Below are positions 17,431 through 26,075 of a stretch of 64,000 bases of DNA, in pieces; positions within the stretch are counted from its first letter, which is position 1, and each line of letters starts with the position of its first letter. A program made the position numbers and the translations under genes. Below the pieces are notes generated by a model. It was not told where the DNA came from. It ran no database searches and saw only the letters and a list, made by a program, of their open reading frames with translations. Source of the stretch: an archaeon (GTDB lineage Archaea; Asgardarchaeota; Thorarchaeia; Thorarchaeales; Thorarchaeaceae); contig JAJRZD010000019.1 of assembly GCA_024275415.1 (NCBI GenBank), forward strand, positions 1 through 64,000. Reading direction: 5' to 3'.

Positions 17431-17638
17431 CTCTTTTGTCTTAACATCAGTCAAGCCAATCTTTGTATCGAACTCTCGCGCTAGACAATTTTCGAACCAT
17501 GTGAAATGAAAACCGACGTGTCAGTACTGGTGTGTTGGAGATTCGAAGACAACAATCAAAGAGGAAACAACAGATATACGGTCCTTATTTTGTCTATAAA
17601 CGGAATTGTTTTTGTGCACCGAGGTGGTGAATTGTTTC

Positions 17639-18055
17639 ATGCCTCGACAAAAAAGACACCGGTTTGTTCACAGGGAGCCACCTATCTCGGTCTACAAGCC
17701 AGCTGGAATCCCGCTTAAAGAACTTGATGAAATACTAATAACATTGGATGAGTACGAGGCAATCCGACTGGCTGATTTCAAGGGGATGAATCAAAGAGAG
17801 GCATGCTCTGTTATGCACATCAGCCAGCCTACGTTCCACCGAATCCTTGCTTCTGCGCGTCACAAGATCGCCAAGGGTATTGTGGAGGGTCATGCACTTC
17901 GTATTGAGGGCGGGAGGTATATCCTTGCAGACGGCTCAGGTGGATTCCAATGTACCGGCTGTGGTACACGACTGGACATGCAGAAGGATGATGGGCGTCC
18001 ATGTCCCAACTGTGGTTCTAAGAGGATACGCTGGCAAAGATGGAATCGCCCTTAG
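17639..18055 (+). CDS. DUF134 DNA-binding protein
   Basis: A 138-residue protein starting MPRQKRHRFVHREPPISVYK. LTLDEYEAIRLADFKGMNQ and the helix-turn-helix ACSVMHISQPTFHRILASAR are the DUF134 signature. The C-terminus is a zinc ribbon (CTGCGTRLDM then CPNCGSKRI). DUF134 proteins commonly sit beside NifX-type and MinD-type iron-sulfur genes, as here in divergent orientation. It may regulate that block. GAGGTGG lies 10 bases before the ATG. Confidence 0.85.
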   Translation: MPRQKRHRFVHREPPISVYKPAGIPLKELDEILITLDEYEAIRLADFKGMNQREACSVMHISQPTFHRILASARHKIAKGIVEGHALRIEGGRYILADGSGGFQCTGCGTRLDMQKDDGRPCPNCGSKRIRWQRWNRP

Positions 18056-18080
18056 ATTGTGAAGGATATCATGTTATTAT

Positions 18081-18956
18081 CTAGCTCCTTGAATAAACAG
18101 CCAACTTTTTGATCCTTATCCATATTCTCCTCAGCATCTGTGTGATTTCGTGATCGGGTGTAAACTCAGGTAAGGTCTTTCGCTGAACCATCGATTCAGT
18201 CATGATCCTATCAAATGGTATCCTCCCGAGAACTTCTATGCCGTTCTCTCTACAGTACTTCACGATTTCATCTGTGTTCTTTGGATTGATGTCAAATTTG
18301 TTGATGATCACGGTTGAAAGGATATGGAACTGCTTCATGAGCCCCAGCACCCTCTTCATATCATGGATTCCTGATAGAGTGGGTTCAGTTACCACAACCC
18401 CTACTTTCAATCCCGCAACTGTGGCGATGACTGGACATCCTATCCCCGGTGACCCATCGATCAGAATTATATCCCGATTCTCACTCTGAGCCATAATTTG
18501 GGCATGCCTCCTTACCTCAGTGACTAATTTTCCAGAGTTGCCCTGACCTGGTAGGAGTTTAGCGTGGGAAAGTGAACCATACCTAGTCTTCGATTGAAAC
18601 AAGTTCCCCGAAACGCGGTCATGCATGGATATTGCTTTCTCCGGACAGACAAACTCGCAGACCCCACACCCTTCGCATGCTATGGGATCAATCTCAGGAA
18701 CGCGTATTGCGTCAAAACGACAGGACTCCTCACACAACCCGCATTGAGTGCAGACATCCTTGTCGATGGTAGCAGTCTTCGAGCCAATGAATTCGCTTGT
18801 TTCTATTATCTCTGGCGTCAATAGGATATGAAGATCAGGGGCATCAACATCACAATCTGCAATGATGGCATCACCTGCAAAGGCAGCAAATGATGCTACA
18901 ATTGTTGTCTTACCCGTACCGCCTTTTCCACTAACAATAGCGATTTCACTGACCAT
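18081..18956 (-). CDS. MinD-superfamily ATPase with inserted ferredoxin domain
   Basis: A 291-residue P-loop ATPase. The deviant Walker A is VSGKGGTGKTT near residue 9. Two 4Fe-4S motifs (CTQCGLCEESC and CEGCGVCEFVC) lie near residues 70 and 95, inside the ATPase fold. IILIDGSPGIGCPVIA is the Walker B region. Such proteins are thought to load or scaffold iron-sulfur clusters, like Mrp/NBP35. The gene overlaps the next MinD-like gene by 11 bases and is the last of a four-gene minus-strand operon. Confidence 0.88.
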   Translation of the reverse strand: MVSEIAIVSGKGGTGKTTIVASFAAFAGDAIIADCDVDAPDLHILLTPEIIETSEFIGSKTATIDKDVCTQCGLCEESCRFDAIRVPEIDPIACEGCGVCEFVCPEKAISMHDRVSGNLFQSKTRYGSLSHAKLLPGQGNSGKLVTEVRRHAQIMAQSENRDIILIDGSPGIGCPVIATVAGLKVGVVVTEPTLSGIHDMKRVLGLMKQFHILSTVIINKFDINPKNTDEIVKYCRENGIEVLGRIPFDRIMTESMVQRKTLPEFTPDHEITQMLRRIWIRIKKLAVYSRS

Positions 18957-19815
18957 TTGTTACTTCCCTCTTGATACGTTTCCATGTTTCTTGGAATTCT
19001 TTTCGGTATCTGGGCATCTCTTGGACGAACGGGATTCCGCGGGAGTATAGTTCTGCAATCTCCTTACTGAACGGGATCCTCATGAGGATGGGGATGCCTT
19101 TCTGCTCAAGAAACCCCACAGTTTCCTGATCTCCAATCCCATCTCTGTTAATAATAACCCCATGTGGTGTTCCAAGCTCGGCAATCACCTCAAGTGTCAT
19201 CGAAAGGTAGTGCAAGCCGAAAGGTGTGGGCTCAGTCACTAGGATTACATAGTCACACTCCTTTACAGTTTCTATCAGCGTACAGGAAGTACCTGGTGGT
19301 GCATCAAAGATTACTGACTCGTTATCATTCGCTTGAGCCTTAACGGCCTTGATTACTGGAACCGCCAATGGTTCTCCCACATTGAGGGATCCGTACGTGA
19401 GTTTTACCTCGTCAGTCGAACCCGAAACGATGGAGCCAATGGCCCGCTCCACCTCTGTAATTGCTTTCTGTGGGCAAGCCAGCATACATCCTCCACAGGA
19501 GTGACAAATCTCATCATATATCATGACTTTGGTCTTGCCCACAAAGATAGCATTGAACTGACAAAAGTCTACACATTTCCCGCAAAGTGTACACTCCCCC
19601 ATATTTACTCTAGGTGCCGGAACAGTAACTTCAGTCGTTACAGGTTCCTTCGGATGCAAAAGGGTATGTGCATTTGGCTCCTCAACATCGCAGTCAAACA
19701 GATGTGCATCATCCACTGATAATGCCAGATTCACGGCGACCGTTGTCTTGCCTGTACCTCCCTTTCCACTTGCCACTGCCACTCTCAAATCAGCCCTCTC
19801 CTCTACAAATGGCAA
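18946..19815 (-). CDS. MinD-superfamily ATPase with inserted ferredoxin domain, paralogue
   Basis: A 289-residue relative of the gene at 18081. It has ASGKGGTGKTTVAVNLA, two 4Fe-4S motifs (CTLCGKCVDFC and CHSCGGCMLAC) near residues 75 and 105, and VIFDAPPGTSCTLIETV as the Walker B region. The pair probably forms a heterodimer, as is usual when two such genes are adjacent. It is followed upstream by two NifX-type genes, suggesting joint work on a metal cluster. Confidence 0.88.
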   Translation of the reverse strand: MPFVEERADLRVAVASGKGGTGKTTVAVNLALSVDDAHLFDCDVEEPNAHTLLHPKEPVTTEVTVPAPRVNMGECTLCGKCVDFCQFNAIFVGKTKVMIYDEICHSCGGCMLACPQKAITEVERAIGSIVSGSTDEVKLTYGSLNVGEPLAVPVIKAVKAQANDNESVIFDAPPGTSCTLIETVKECDYVILVTEPTPFGLHYLSMTLEVIAELGTPHGVIINRDGIGDQETVGFLEQKGIPILMRIPFSKEIAELYSRGIPFVQEMPRYRKEFQETWKRIKREVTNGQ

Positions 19816-19818
19816 GTC

Positions 19819-20187
19819 CTACTTGTGATGTGCGTCGGCACAGCCCTCTGTAAGCTCGTCCAGTTCTCCTTTGTTATATGCATCAAGAGTTCGGTCAACG
19901 ACATTACTGTTTGCCCTGAGAACTGCTACATTCGCATCTTGGAAGCTCTGGATTCCGCGAGGACCCATCCCCCGGACGATGATTACATTCGGGTTCAAAC
20001 CCAGAATATTATCATGTGCATGTCCCCGTCCACCTCGGTGCGATCCAGTGTTAGACTGGATATTTGAGGAAATCACTTTTCCCGCTCCATCCAAATCAAA
20101 GACCGCAAAATAGGTCGCTCTTCCAAAATGTTCCGCAATGCTTTCCGCATCTGGACTGTCAGTAGGTATTATCACTCTGGGAGTCAT
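19819..20187 (-). CDS. NifX/NafY-type metal-cluster protein
   Basis: A 122-residue protein of the dinitrogenase iron-molybdenum cofactor family. VIIPTDSPDAESIAEHFGRA then TYFAVFDLD is the usual opening, and VIIVRGMGPRGIQSF is the second conserved strand-loop. The HRGGRGHAHDNI histidine and glycine segment near residue 50 may bind metal, and a further histidine cluster (CADAHHK) ends the protein. No nitrogenase genes are nearby, so it is a general metal-cluster or redox sensor protein. Confidence 0.85.
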   Translation of the reverse strand: MTPRVIIPTDSPDAESIAEHFGRATYFAVFDLDGAGKVISSNIQSNTGSHRGGRGHAHDNILGLNPNVIIVRGMGPRGIQSFQDANVAVLRANSNVVDRTLDAYNKGELDELTEGCADAHHK

Positions 20188-20189
20188 TT

Positions 20190-20672
20190 CTAGTAAGCCC
20201 CTCGTCTACCTCTTCCTCTGCCCCATCCGCGTCCTCGCCCTCCTCTTCCATATCCTCCCCCGAAACCTCTTCCAGCACCTAGTCCTACCTCCATGGTTCC
20301 TCGTCCAACTCCTAGTCCTCTGTGGGAGGGACCGGGGGTCTCAATAGGCGTTAGAGTGCCTTTCTTATAGGCCTCGATTGCGTCGCGAATTGATGAGAAC
20401 ACCCCAGTCAGGACCTTTATTCCGCCATCTTGCAGAGCAGGAAGTGCATTTGGTCCGACGCTTCCGGTGATTACAGCCTCCACGCCGTGGGAAAGAACCG
20501 CCTGTGCGGCTCGTATTCCCGCCCCTCCTGATGCATTCATTCCCTCATTTGGTATGGCTTCGAAGTCCATTGTTTCAGGGTCGACTATTATGAAGTAATT
20601 ACACCGTCCAAATCTGGGATTCACTGGAGCATCCAGATTTGTCCCTGATGATGAAACGCATATTTTCGTCAT
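20190..20672 (-). CDS. NifX/NafY-type protein with Gly/Arg-rich tail
   Basis: A 160-residue protein, first gene of the operon. Residues 1-105 are NifX-like (KICVSSSGTNLDAPVNPRFG, then AVITGSVGPNALPALQDGGI). Residues 118-160 are almost only glycine, arginine, tryptophan and tyrosine, with RGG-like repeats. Such a tail could bind nucleic acid or act as a flexible linker; it is unusual for the family. GAGGTG lies just before the ATG. The promoter region at 20680-20735 carries strong inverted repeats. Confidence 0.82.
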   Translation of the reverse strand: MTKICVSSSGTNLDAPVNPRFGRCNYFIIVDPETMDFEAIPNEGMNASGGAGIRAAQAVLSHGVEAVITGSVGPNALPALQDGGIKVLTGVFSSIRDAIEAYKKGTLTPIETPGPSHRGLGVGRGTMEVGLGAGRGFGGGYGRGGRGRGWGRGRGRRGAY

Positions 20673-20685
20673 TTCTTGCGCACCT

Positions 20686-20729
20686 CATTATGAATATTAA
20701 TTCACTATCATAATGAATCATTATTCATA
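20686..20729. promoter_or_regulatory. Nested inverted repeats in the NifX/MinD operon promoter
   Basis: CATTATGA (20686-20693) pairs with TCATAATG (20708-20715), and ATGAAT (20713-20718) pairs with ATTCAT (20723-20728). The sites overlap and lie 15-57 bases before the operon start at 20672. The AT-rich spacer could hold the TATA box. These look like operator sites, perhaps for the divergent DUF134 regulator. Confidence 0.5.
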
Positions 20730-20846
20730 TAAGGTTATCGAAGCCTCTCAGATCGTTTCTGAAGTTGGGCTGCTATAAGTATCACATGCGGATGATCCAT
20801 CCAATAAGTAGTCGTATATACTGCCCGTTTCCGGATCAAGCATTCC

Positions 20847-21206
20847 TTACTTTTCTTCGATCTCGTATCGTTTTGGTTCTGCAAAGAAGTCAATCACTCG
20901 GCAAAATGTTTTGAATTCTGCAGAATGTACAATACCTTCTGGGATGAAATACGAATCTCCCTTCTTGTAGAGATTGGTTTCGTCACCGATTGTAAGTAAC
21001 ATTTCTCCTTCAAGTACGACTCCATATTGTGCACCATGGCTATGTGGGGACACGATACCTATCGGTTCAATCTCAAAAAAACCGACCTGAGAAGTACCGC
21101 CTTGAACCATCCATGCCTTTACACCGTCAAATGGAATGATGGCCTCGGGCAGTCCTTTGATACAATTTGGATAAGGCTCGTTCGACATTTTGACATCACT
21201 GGACAT
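20847..21206 (-). CDS. Small cupin-domain protein
   Basis: A 119-residue single-domain cupin. SPHSHGAQYGVVLEGEMLLT contains the first cupin motif with two histidines and a glutamate position, and DSYFIPEGIVHSAEF the second. It probably binds one metal ion. The substrate is unknown. The start at 21206 and an in-frame ATG at 21188 are both possible. The divergent methyltransferase gene begins 105 bp away. Confidence 0.8.
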   Translation of the reverse strand: MSSDVKMSNEPYPNCIKGLPEAIIPFDGVKAWMVQGGTSQVGFFEIEPIGIVSPHSHGAQYGVVLEGEMLLTIGDETNLYKKGDSYFIPEGIVHSAEFKTFCRVIDFFAEPKRYEIEEK

Positions 21207-21311
21207 CTTCTGGTATGTCGAGGATTTGAGAGTTGTCTCATGAAAGACTGTCCTGCAAACACCAATCGAGCAAAAGACTCATGCATATGTGCCTCCTCTA
21301 ATATCTGCACT

Positions 21312-21992
21312 ATGAGTGAATACTACGCTTCAAAGCTTTCGTCTGAGAACCTCAAAAGATGCTATGCCATCGCCCCTCAACGAATTCAGAGGTATCTTAA
21401 GGCAGAAATCCAGCATGTCCTATCATATGTTCGACAGAACGCCACTGTCCTTGAGCTAGGATGTGGATACGGGCGTGTTCTTTCACGAATGACCGAGACG
21501 TGTTCTTCAGTTGTCGGGATTGACCTTTCTCGAAGCAGTCTGGTCATGGCAAACCATCTACTGGGTGACACCAAATCCATCTTATTGGCTCAGATGAATG
21601 CAGTCGATCTCAGCTTTGCCGACAATAGTTTTGACATCGTGTTCTGTATCCAGAACGGGATTTCGGCGTTCAAAGTGGAGCCATCCGATTTGATACTTGA
21701 AGCTTGCAGAGTCGCCAAGCCCAATGGCATCTGTCTGTTCTCAAGCTATAGCCCCAAAATCTGGCACTCAAGATTGGAATGGTTCATTCTTCAATCAGAA
21801 GCAGGTCTTATTGGCGAGATGGATTGGGATCTTACTGGGAATGGTATCATAGTATGCAAAGATGGATTCAAAGCAACCACATTCACCGAGCATGATTTTG
21901 TTGAGTTGCTGGATGGTCTTGGACTACAAGGCAATATCGTTGAGGTCGATAGTTCTAGCGTGTTCTGTGAGATTATTGTCAGAGGTTCTTAG
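21312..21992 (+). CDS. SAM-dependent methyltransferase, class I
   Basis: A 226-residue protein. VLELGCGYGRVLSRM is motif I, VVGIDLSRSSLVMA motif II, and FDIVFCIQNGISAF motif IV, all in normal order. The substrate cannot be told from the sequence. ATG 21312 is chosen because motif I then lies about 50 residues in, as usual. The open frame extends about 95 codons upstream over the cupin promoter and is not expected to be translated. Confidence 0.82.
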   Translation: MSEYYASKLSSENLKRCYAIAPQRIQRYLKAEIQHVLSYVRQNATVLELGCGYGRVLSRMTETCSSVVGIDLSRSSLVMANHLLGDTKSILLAQMNAVDLSFADNSFDIVFCIQNGISAFKVEPSDLILEACRVAKPNGICLFSSYSPKIWHSRLEWFILQSEAGLIGEMDWDLTGNGIIVCKDGFKATTFTEHDFVELLDGLGLQGNIVEVDSSSVFCEIIVRGS

Positions 21993-22033
21993 AACAACGC
22001 TCACCAATTCATGTCTTATACACACTCATGGTG

Positions 22034-22555
22034 TTAGCGGGCATCTCGCTTTCTGGTCAATGTGAAACTCCCCGCAATCTCAGAGTGTACGGGATTATTT
22101 AGAACCTCGACTATCTTGCCTCGTCTCATACCAACCGATATTCCAAAAAATATCAATAGACCATAAGGCGAGCCATCTGGAGCAGGAACCAGTGTCGCAC
22201 ACCAGCGTCGTTTTGTGATTGCCCTTGAAGTGGAGAACTCCCTAGCAATTCTGTCCTTGCCTGCGAGCCTCACAGTTAGCTTCTGATATAATCTGAGTGG
22301 GATGTGTTTTGAACCGTAGAATGCTCTGCGTATCAATCGATCTAGCGTTTCATAGTCGTGCTTCTTAGCCTTGTATTCCCGCACCACAAACTGTTCTTGG
22401 CGGTCAGGCTTTCCTGACATTACCAGATAATATCCTGGCGCTGGGAATTTCCTCACCTTGAATAATGATTCTAGTCTTTCGACAGTGAATCCTATTGGTG
22501 ACATTTCATGATTGCGGGCTTCCCTAACAGTGGAGTGAATTTGTTCTTCATTCAT
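22034..22555 (-). CDS. Unknown protein, paralogue of the next gene
   Basis: A 173-residue protein of no family I recognise. It shares a consistent pattern with the gene at 22876: I-ST-EA then PIGF, VRKFP-PGYYL, the stretch KHDYETLD-LI--AF, IPLR, LTV-LAGKDRIAREF-TSRA, then TKRRWCA-LVPA and SPYGLL. The fold looks alpha/beta with a basic C-terminal half. The ATG at 22555 is preferred for its upstream GAGGT. The two copies are tandem and about 60 percent similar by eye, so this is a recent duplication. Confidence 0.6.
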   Translation of the reverse strand: MNEEQIHSTVREARNHEMSPIGFTVERLESLFKVRKFPAPGYYLVMSGKPDRQEQFVVREYKAKKHDYETLDRLIRRAFYGSKHIPLRLYQKLTVRLAGKDRIAREFSTSRAITKRRWCATLVPAPDGSPYGLLIFFGISVGMRRGKIVEVLNNPVHSEIAGSFTLTRKRDAR

Positions 22556-22875
22556 ATTTCTTACCTCGTCCTTCCTGATGACTATTGCCCTAATCCCTAG
22601 CAGAATTCGCTTGTGCATTGTGGGTTTCAAATGCAGATGCGAACATCCATTTCGACTTGGACCGGAACCGTCGCTACATATCGAAGTTCAATCTATGAGA
22701 AGCAGACTTCCTATTGCAAATCTATCGCTTATATGTAGACCGAGAGTGCTACATTCAGAGTACGTTTTCCTTAGTCATATTGATTAGAGAACCTACTGTT
22801 AAGAACGTTTCGAACCAGATGTTTTACTCGTGGTTTGTGCCATAATTGGCATACGTACTTGTGTGGCTGAGCTGG

Positions 22876-23403
22876 TTACTCAGCCGCACTCCCGTGTGAG
22901 AGTGCGAAGCTTCTGGCAATCGCAGAATGTACTGGGTTATCCAATACAGTAGTGTTCCTCTTTCCCTTTAGTCCGACATCTACACCGAAAACCACTAGCA
23001 GTCCATAAGGGGATTTGTCAGAGGCTGGCACCAATGCAGCACACCAACGACGTTTTGTTGCCGCTCTGGAAGTGGTAAACTCTCTGGCAATCCTATCCTT
23101 CCCAGCAAGTTTCACGGTTAGCCGCTTCCCAAAACGTAGTGGGATATGATTTGGCTCGGAAAATGCCTCCTGTATCAGACCATCAAGGGTTTCATAATCA
23201 TGTTTGTCTGTCCTGTAGCCCTTTACGATGAATTTCTCGTTGTCTTTGAATTTACTGGACAATGTCAAGTAGTATCCTGGTTCAGGGAATTTTCTGACTC
23301 TGCGAATGGTTCCTATTTGACCAAGTGAGAAACCGATAGGAGGCATACCATTCTTTACTGCTTCACTTATCGTAGAGTATATTCGTTCATGCTTCACTTG
23401 CAT
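22876..23403 (-). CDS. Unknown protein, paralogue of the preceding gene
   Basis: A 175-residue protein matching the gene at 22034 along its length, including LAGKDRIAREFTTSRAATKR and CAALVPASDKSPYGLLVVFG. GAGGTG directly precedes the ATG at 23403. The conserved basic cluster (RIAREF, TKRRW) could mean nucleic-acid binding, but no catalytic motif is evident. Confidence 0.6.
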   Translation of the reverse strand: MQVKHERIYSTISEAVKNGMPPIGFSLGQIGTIRRVRKFPEPGYYLTLSSKFKDNEKFIVKGYRTDKHDYETLDGLIQEAFSEPNHIPLRFGKRLTVKLAGKDRIAREFTTSRAATKRRWCAALVPASDKSPYGLLVVFGVDVGLKGKRNTTVLDNPVHSAIARSFALSHGSAAE

Positions 23404-23658
23404 CACCTCAGTTTCTCTTCTGTTTCGAAGGTGCCATTTCCCGATCACGGCACTTGTTCTTTTTCGTACTGTGTCTTGGGAGTTGAATCAAATCTTCTGG
23501 CACGACTTCTTGCCCTATCATCATTTCTTGGTTGAGCCATCAAACCCAACAAGAACTTGGCCAACATATCTTTGACCAACTGTATCAATGTGTGATATTA
23601 GTTCTAATTTCGGGTACATACTCTCATTTTTACAAATATGAGATTTTCGAATATGAAT

Positions 23659-23774
23659 GCTCTGCAAAACAAATCACATTTTTTGGTATTGTATAAAGAT
23701 CAAGCTTTCATCTTTGTAAACGAAGCAACTAATCGTTGATATTACTTCTATGGATTAACGCGTTATTTCACCGA
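23659..23774. repeat. Dispersed degenerate repeat A, copy 2
   Basis: Second copy of the element at 115-218, in the same orientation, with the shared GCTCTG(C)AAAA, AAATCACATTTTTT, CTTTCATCTTTGTAAA, AATCGTT, ATTACTTC and TTATTTCAC blocks. It lies in a 560-bp intergenic region (23404-23960). Apart from this repeat and the hairpin at 23798, that region holds nothing I can identify. Confidence 0.55.
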
Positions 23775-23797
23775 GCAGAATATATACTAAGAAAAGA

Positions 23798-23820
23798 AGA
23801 GGCGGTGTAGTCCGCCTTTT
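23798..23820 (+). terminator. GC hairpin with T-run
   Basis: AGGCGG-TGTAG-TCCGCCTTTT forms a tight stem followed by four Ts. It lies just after repeat A copy 2 and no plus-strand gene ends nearby, so it may terminate an unannotated short transcript that includes the repeat. Confidence 0.45.
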
Positions 23821-23960
23821 CGTATGCACGTTTTTTCCATCGCGACTCTTACACTATCTATGACGACTGCCGCGGAAACTGCTACTTTAGATTCAGCCCA
23901 TAACACAGAACTCAAGTATTCTCATGACAGACTATATGTTTGAATGTGGGCGAATAACTG

Positions 23961-24278
23961 ATGAATAAGAGCAAATACGAGATTGCAATGCTGGTGAAAG
24001 AGCTCTTGGAACTAAGGCTTGAGGCTGAGCGAAGGCGAAAATGGGCCGAGAAACTTCGTTTTGGAGGCAGAGTCAAAGTTGTCAGGCACGATGCTGTGGA
24101 CATCGACCCTTCAGGTTTCAAGATTCTGTCCCAGACGACCCATCCGAACGGGGATATATTGATTGAATGGGAAGCAGTCGGTCATATCAAATCGAGTTTC
24201 GTTGTGAATAGATTGGATACTATTCGTAGATCCGGCACACTGCTGCTTAAGGCAAACGGTGATGCAGAACTGCTATGA
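23961..24278 (+). CDS. Hypothetical 105-residue protein
   Basis: It starts MNKSKYEIAMLVKELLELRL and continues with a charged helix (EAERRRKWAEKLRFGGR), followed by a beta-rich second half (ILIEWEAVGHIKSSFVVNRL). I do not recognise the family. Good codon structure and lack of overlap support a real gene. Confidence 0.55.
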   Translation: MNKSKYEIAMLVKELLELRLEAERRRKWAEKLRFGGRVKVVRHDAVDIDPSGFKILSQTTHPNGDILIEWEAVGHIKSSFVVNRLDTIRRSGTLLLKANGDAELL

Positions 24279-24380
24279 TATCTGAATACAAGCAACTACA
24301 TCTTTTCTTTGGTACTATATGCATTTCTCTAACTGCCGATAGTAGATTCAACATAGCCTGTCAAATGATCAATGTACAAT

Positions 24381-24863
24381 TTACTTTCCGCGTGCCTCTC
24401 TATAAAGCGTATCACTGCCATCAATCAGTTTTAGCAATATCCGATGGAAATCGATGATGTCCTGCTTGTTAAGGGCGGCAAACAACAACCTGAGGTTGTC
24501 GGCATGCTCTTGCGTGCGTCCCTTCCAGAACTCCTTATTCTCGTCCGTAGCCATGAGCAATTTCCGTCTTCTGTCTTTCGTGTCCTCGACGATATTGATT
24601 AGTTTCCTTTTCTGAAGTTGAAGGGCTATCTTCTTGATGTTCTGATGGGATGTACTTAGCACTTCCGCGACCTCACTGATTGATGGGGTGTGGTCAAATG
24701 CAGCGCCTATTGCTATCAGAACCAAAAGCTGTTTCGTCGTCAGGTTGTCCTTTTTGAGCATCGAGTCTGTGATGTACTCAAATCTCTGACTTATGAGAAA
24801 TAGATAGCCGAAGCAGTCTGCCATCATTTTTGATTGTTCATCGCTCATTTCCACATTCGACAC
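24381..24863 (-). CDS. MarR-family transcriptional regulator
   Basis: A 160-residue winged-helix protein. LTTKQLLVLIAIGAAF, SISEVAEVLSTSHQNIKKIA (recognition helix) and VEDTKDRRRKLLMATDE (wing) are typical MarR features. It follows the membrane-protein gene at 24947 in the same direction. The direct repeats flanking that gene's TATA box are likely its binding sites. The ligand is unknown. Confidence 0.85.
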   Translation of the reverse strand: MSNVEMSDEQSKMMADCFGYLFLISQRFEYITDSMLKKDNLTTKQLLVLIAIGAAFDHTPSISEVAEVLSTSHQNIKKIALQLQKRKLINIVEDTKDRRRKLLMATDENKEFWKGRTQEHADNLRLLFAALNKQDIIDFHRILLKLIDGSDTLYREARGK

Positions 24864-24946
24864 CTTTTCCTGTCATTTATGCTCTCCTGTTCGTTCTTAT
24901 GAGTAGGCGAGAGAGAAGACAGAGCCTCTCCCGCCGTTAGCGTCCT

Positions 24947-25867
24947 CTAATCAATTGCATGACTGGCAGTGAATGGGATCTTGCTTTTAATTAGATAGAA
25001 GAAACCACTCCATGACAGCACGCCTAGGATTGGAAATATGACCAGTCCTGCAGCGACCGCTCCTGCCAACTCAGGATCTCCGCTCAGGAGTTGTACTATT
25101 GCCATTGCATTCACTGAGGTTCCAAGCGTTATGAAGAACCCGAAGAAGAGTAGAATGACAGGGTACGCCTTCTGCGGTCTAGTGACCATCATGTACAATG
25201 CCATGAACCCTAATGGTATAGTGATGCCCAGATCAAAATAACGAACGACCCAGAATGCCGTTGGGGCAGTAGCATATGCCCCGCTACTCGTGGTTCCAGT
25301 CACTGCGACCTCATACATTTCGCTCATCCACATGATTGCGAAGAACATCAGAAATGTGCCTACCAACAGAACATAGACCCTCAAGCTCCGAGAGCTAAAT
25401 GAAGGAGCGTCCTTTTCTGAGAACAAAGAAAGGCTCCCTACTCCTAGCATCAAGCCACATATCATCATCGTCAAAAAAAGGAACGAGAACACTTCTACAT
25501 TCCCCACGTAGGTCGTTTCATTCCACTCCTGTCCGATGCCATAGGCAAGCCCATTATAGAGCAACGTGATTGGTGGAAGTATTAACAGATACTTTGCACC
25601 ATCGATATTCATTGCTAGCAAGACTCCTCCGATGATGAGGATAGGAGCTATCAGAAGGACATTGACATAGTCTTGTGCCATTGTCTGGTACACGCCAGAC
25701 TGTGATGTGCGATATTTGATCACATCCATTCCTATTGGTCCCAGAACCGCGAGAAGCACTAACACACTTGCAGCAATGAATGCTGTGATGCTAATCATGT
25801 ATCTCTCAAATGCCACGTATCTTGGCTCAATTAGTTCGTTGTCGTTTGACTTTTCCAATTTACTCAC
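24947..25867 (-). CDS. Polytopic membrane protein co-transcribed with MarR
   Basis: About 306 residues with eight or nine hydrophobic helices (for example ITAFIAASVLVLLAVLGPIG and FSFLFLTMMICGLMLGVGSL). I recognise no family. The frame is open from 25897, but the TATA-like CTTTATAA at about 25910-25917 would place transcription start near 25885. The GTG at 25867 is therefore the likely start. It probably forms a MarR-controlled operon, a common layout for export or stress-response proteins. Confidence 0.65.
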   Translation of the reverse strand: MSKLEKSNDNELIEPRYVAFERYMISITAFIAASVLVLLAVLGPIGMDVIKYRTSQSGVYQTMAQDYVNVLLIAPILIIGGVLLAMNIDGAKYLLILPPITLLYNGLAYGIGQEWNETTYVGNVEVFSFLFLTMMICGLMLGVGSLSLFSEKDAPSFSSRSLRVYVLLVGTFLMFFAIMWMSEMYEVAVTGTTSSGAYATAPTAFWVVRYFDLGITIPLGFMALYMMVTRPQKAYPVILLFFGFFITLGTSVNAMAIVQLLSGDPELAGAVAAGLVIFPILGVLSWSGFFYLIKSKIPFTASHAID

Positions 25868-25896
25868 CAATTTAAGTAATAGGTTACCTAAACACA

Positions 25897-25931
25897 TAAC
25901 ATATTACCTTATAAAGGTTAACATATTACCT
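25897..25931. promoter_or_regulatory. Direct repeats flanking the TATA box, likely MarR operator
   Basis: TAACATATTACCT occurs at 25897-25909 and again at 25919-25931. The copies are exactly 22 bp apart, about two helical turns. The TATA-like TTATAAAG lies between them. A further GGTTACC-type half-site lies at 25882-25889. Two sites on one DNA face around the TATA box suit repression by blocking TBP/TFB. Confidence 0.6.
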
Positions 25932-26075
25932 ATTTATCTGGAACGCTCTGGTACTACCTCTGAAATACGCATCACATCGTTCTCTTGCAAATGATGTGCA
26001 CTCCCCATCCGCAACAGTTACAAGCCATCGCGTTCTGCGAAGAGGATGTCCGGTTAGCTAGGAGCTGGCTTTACC

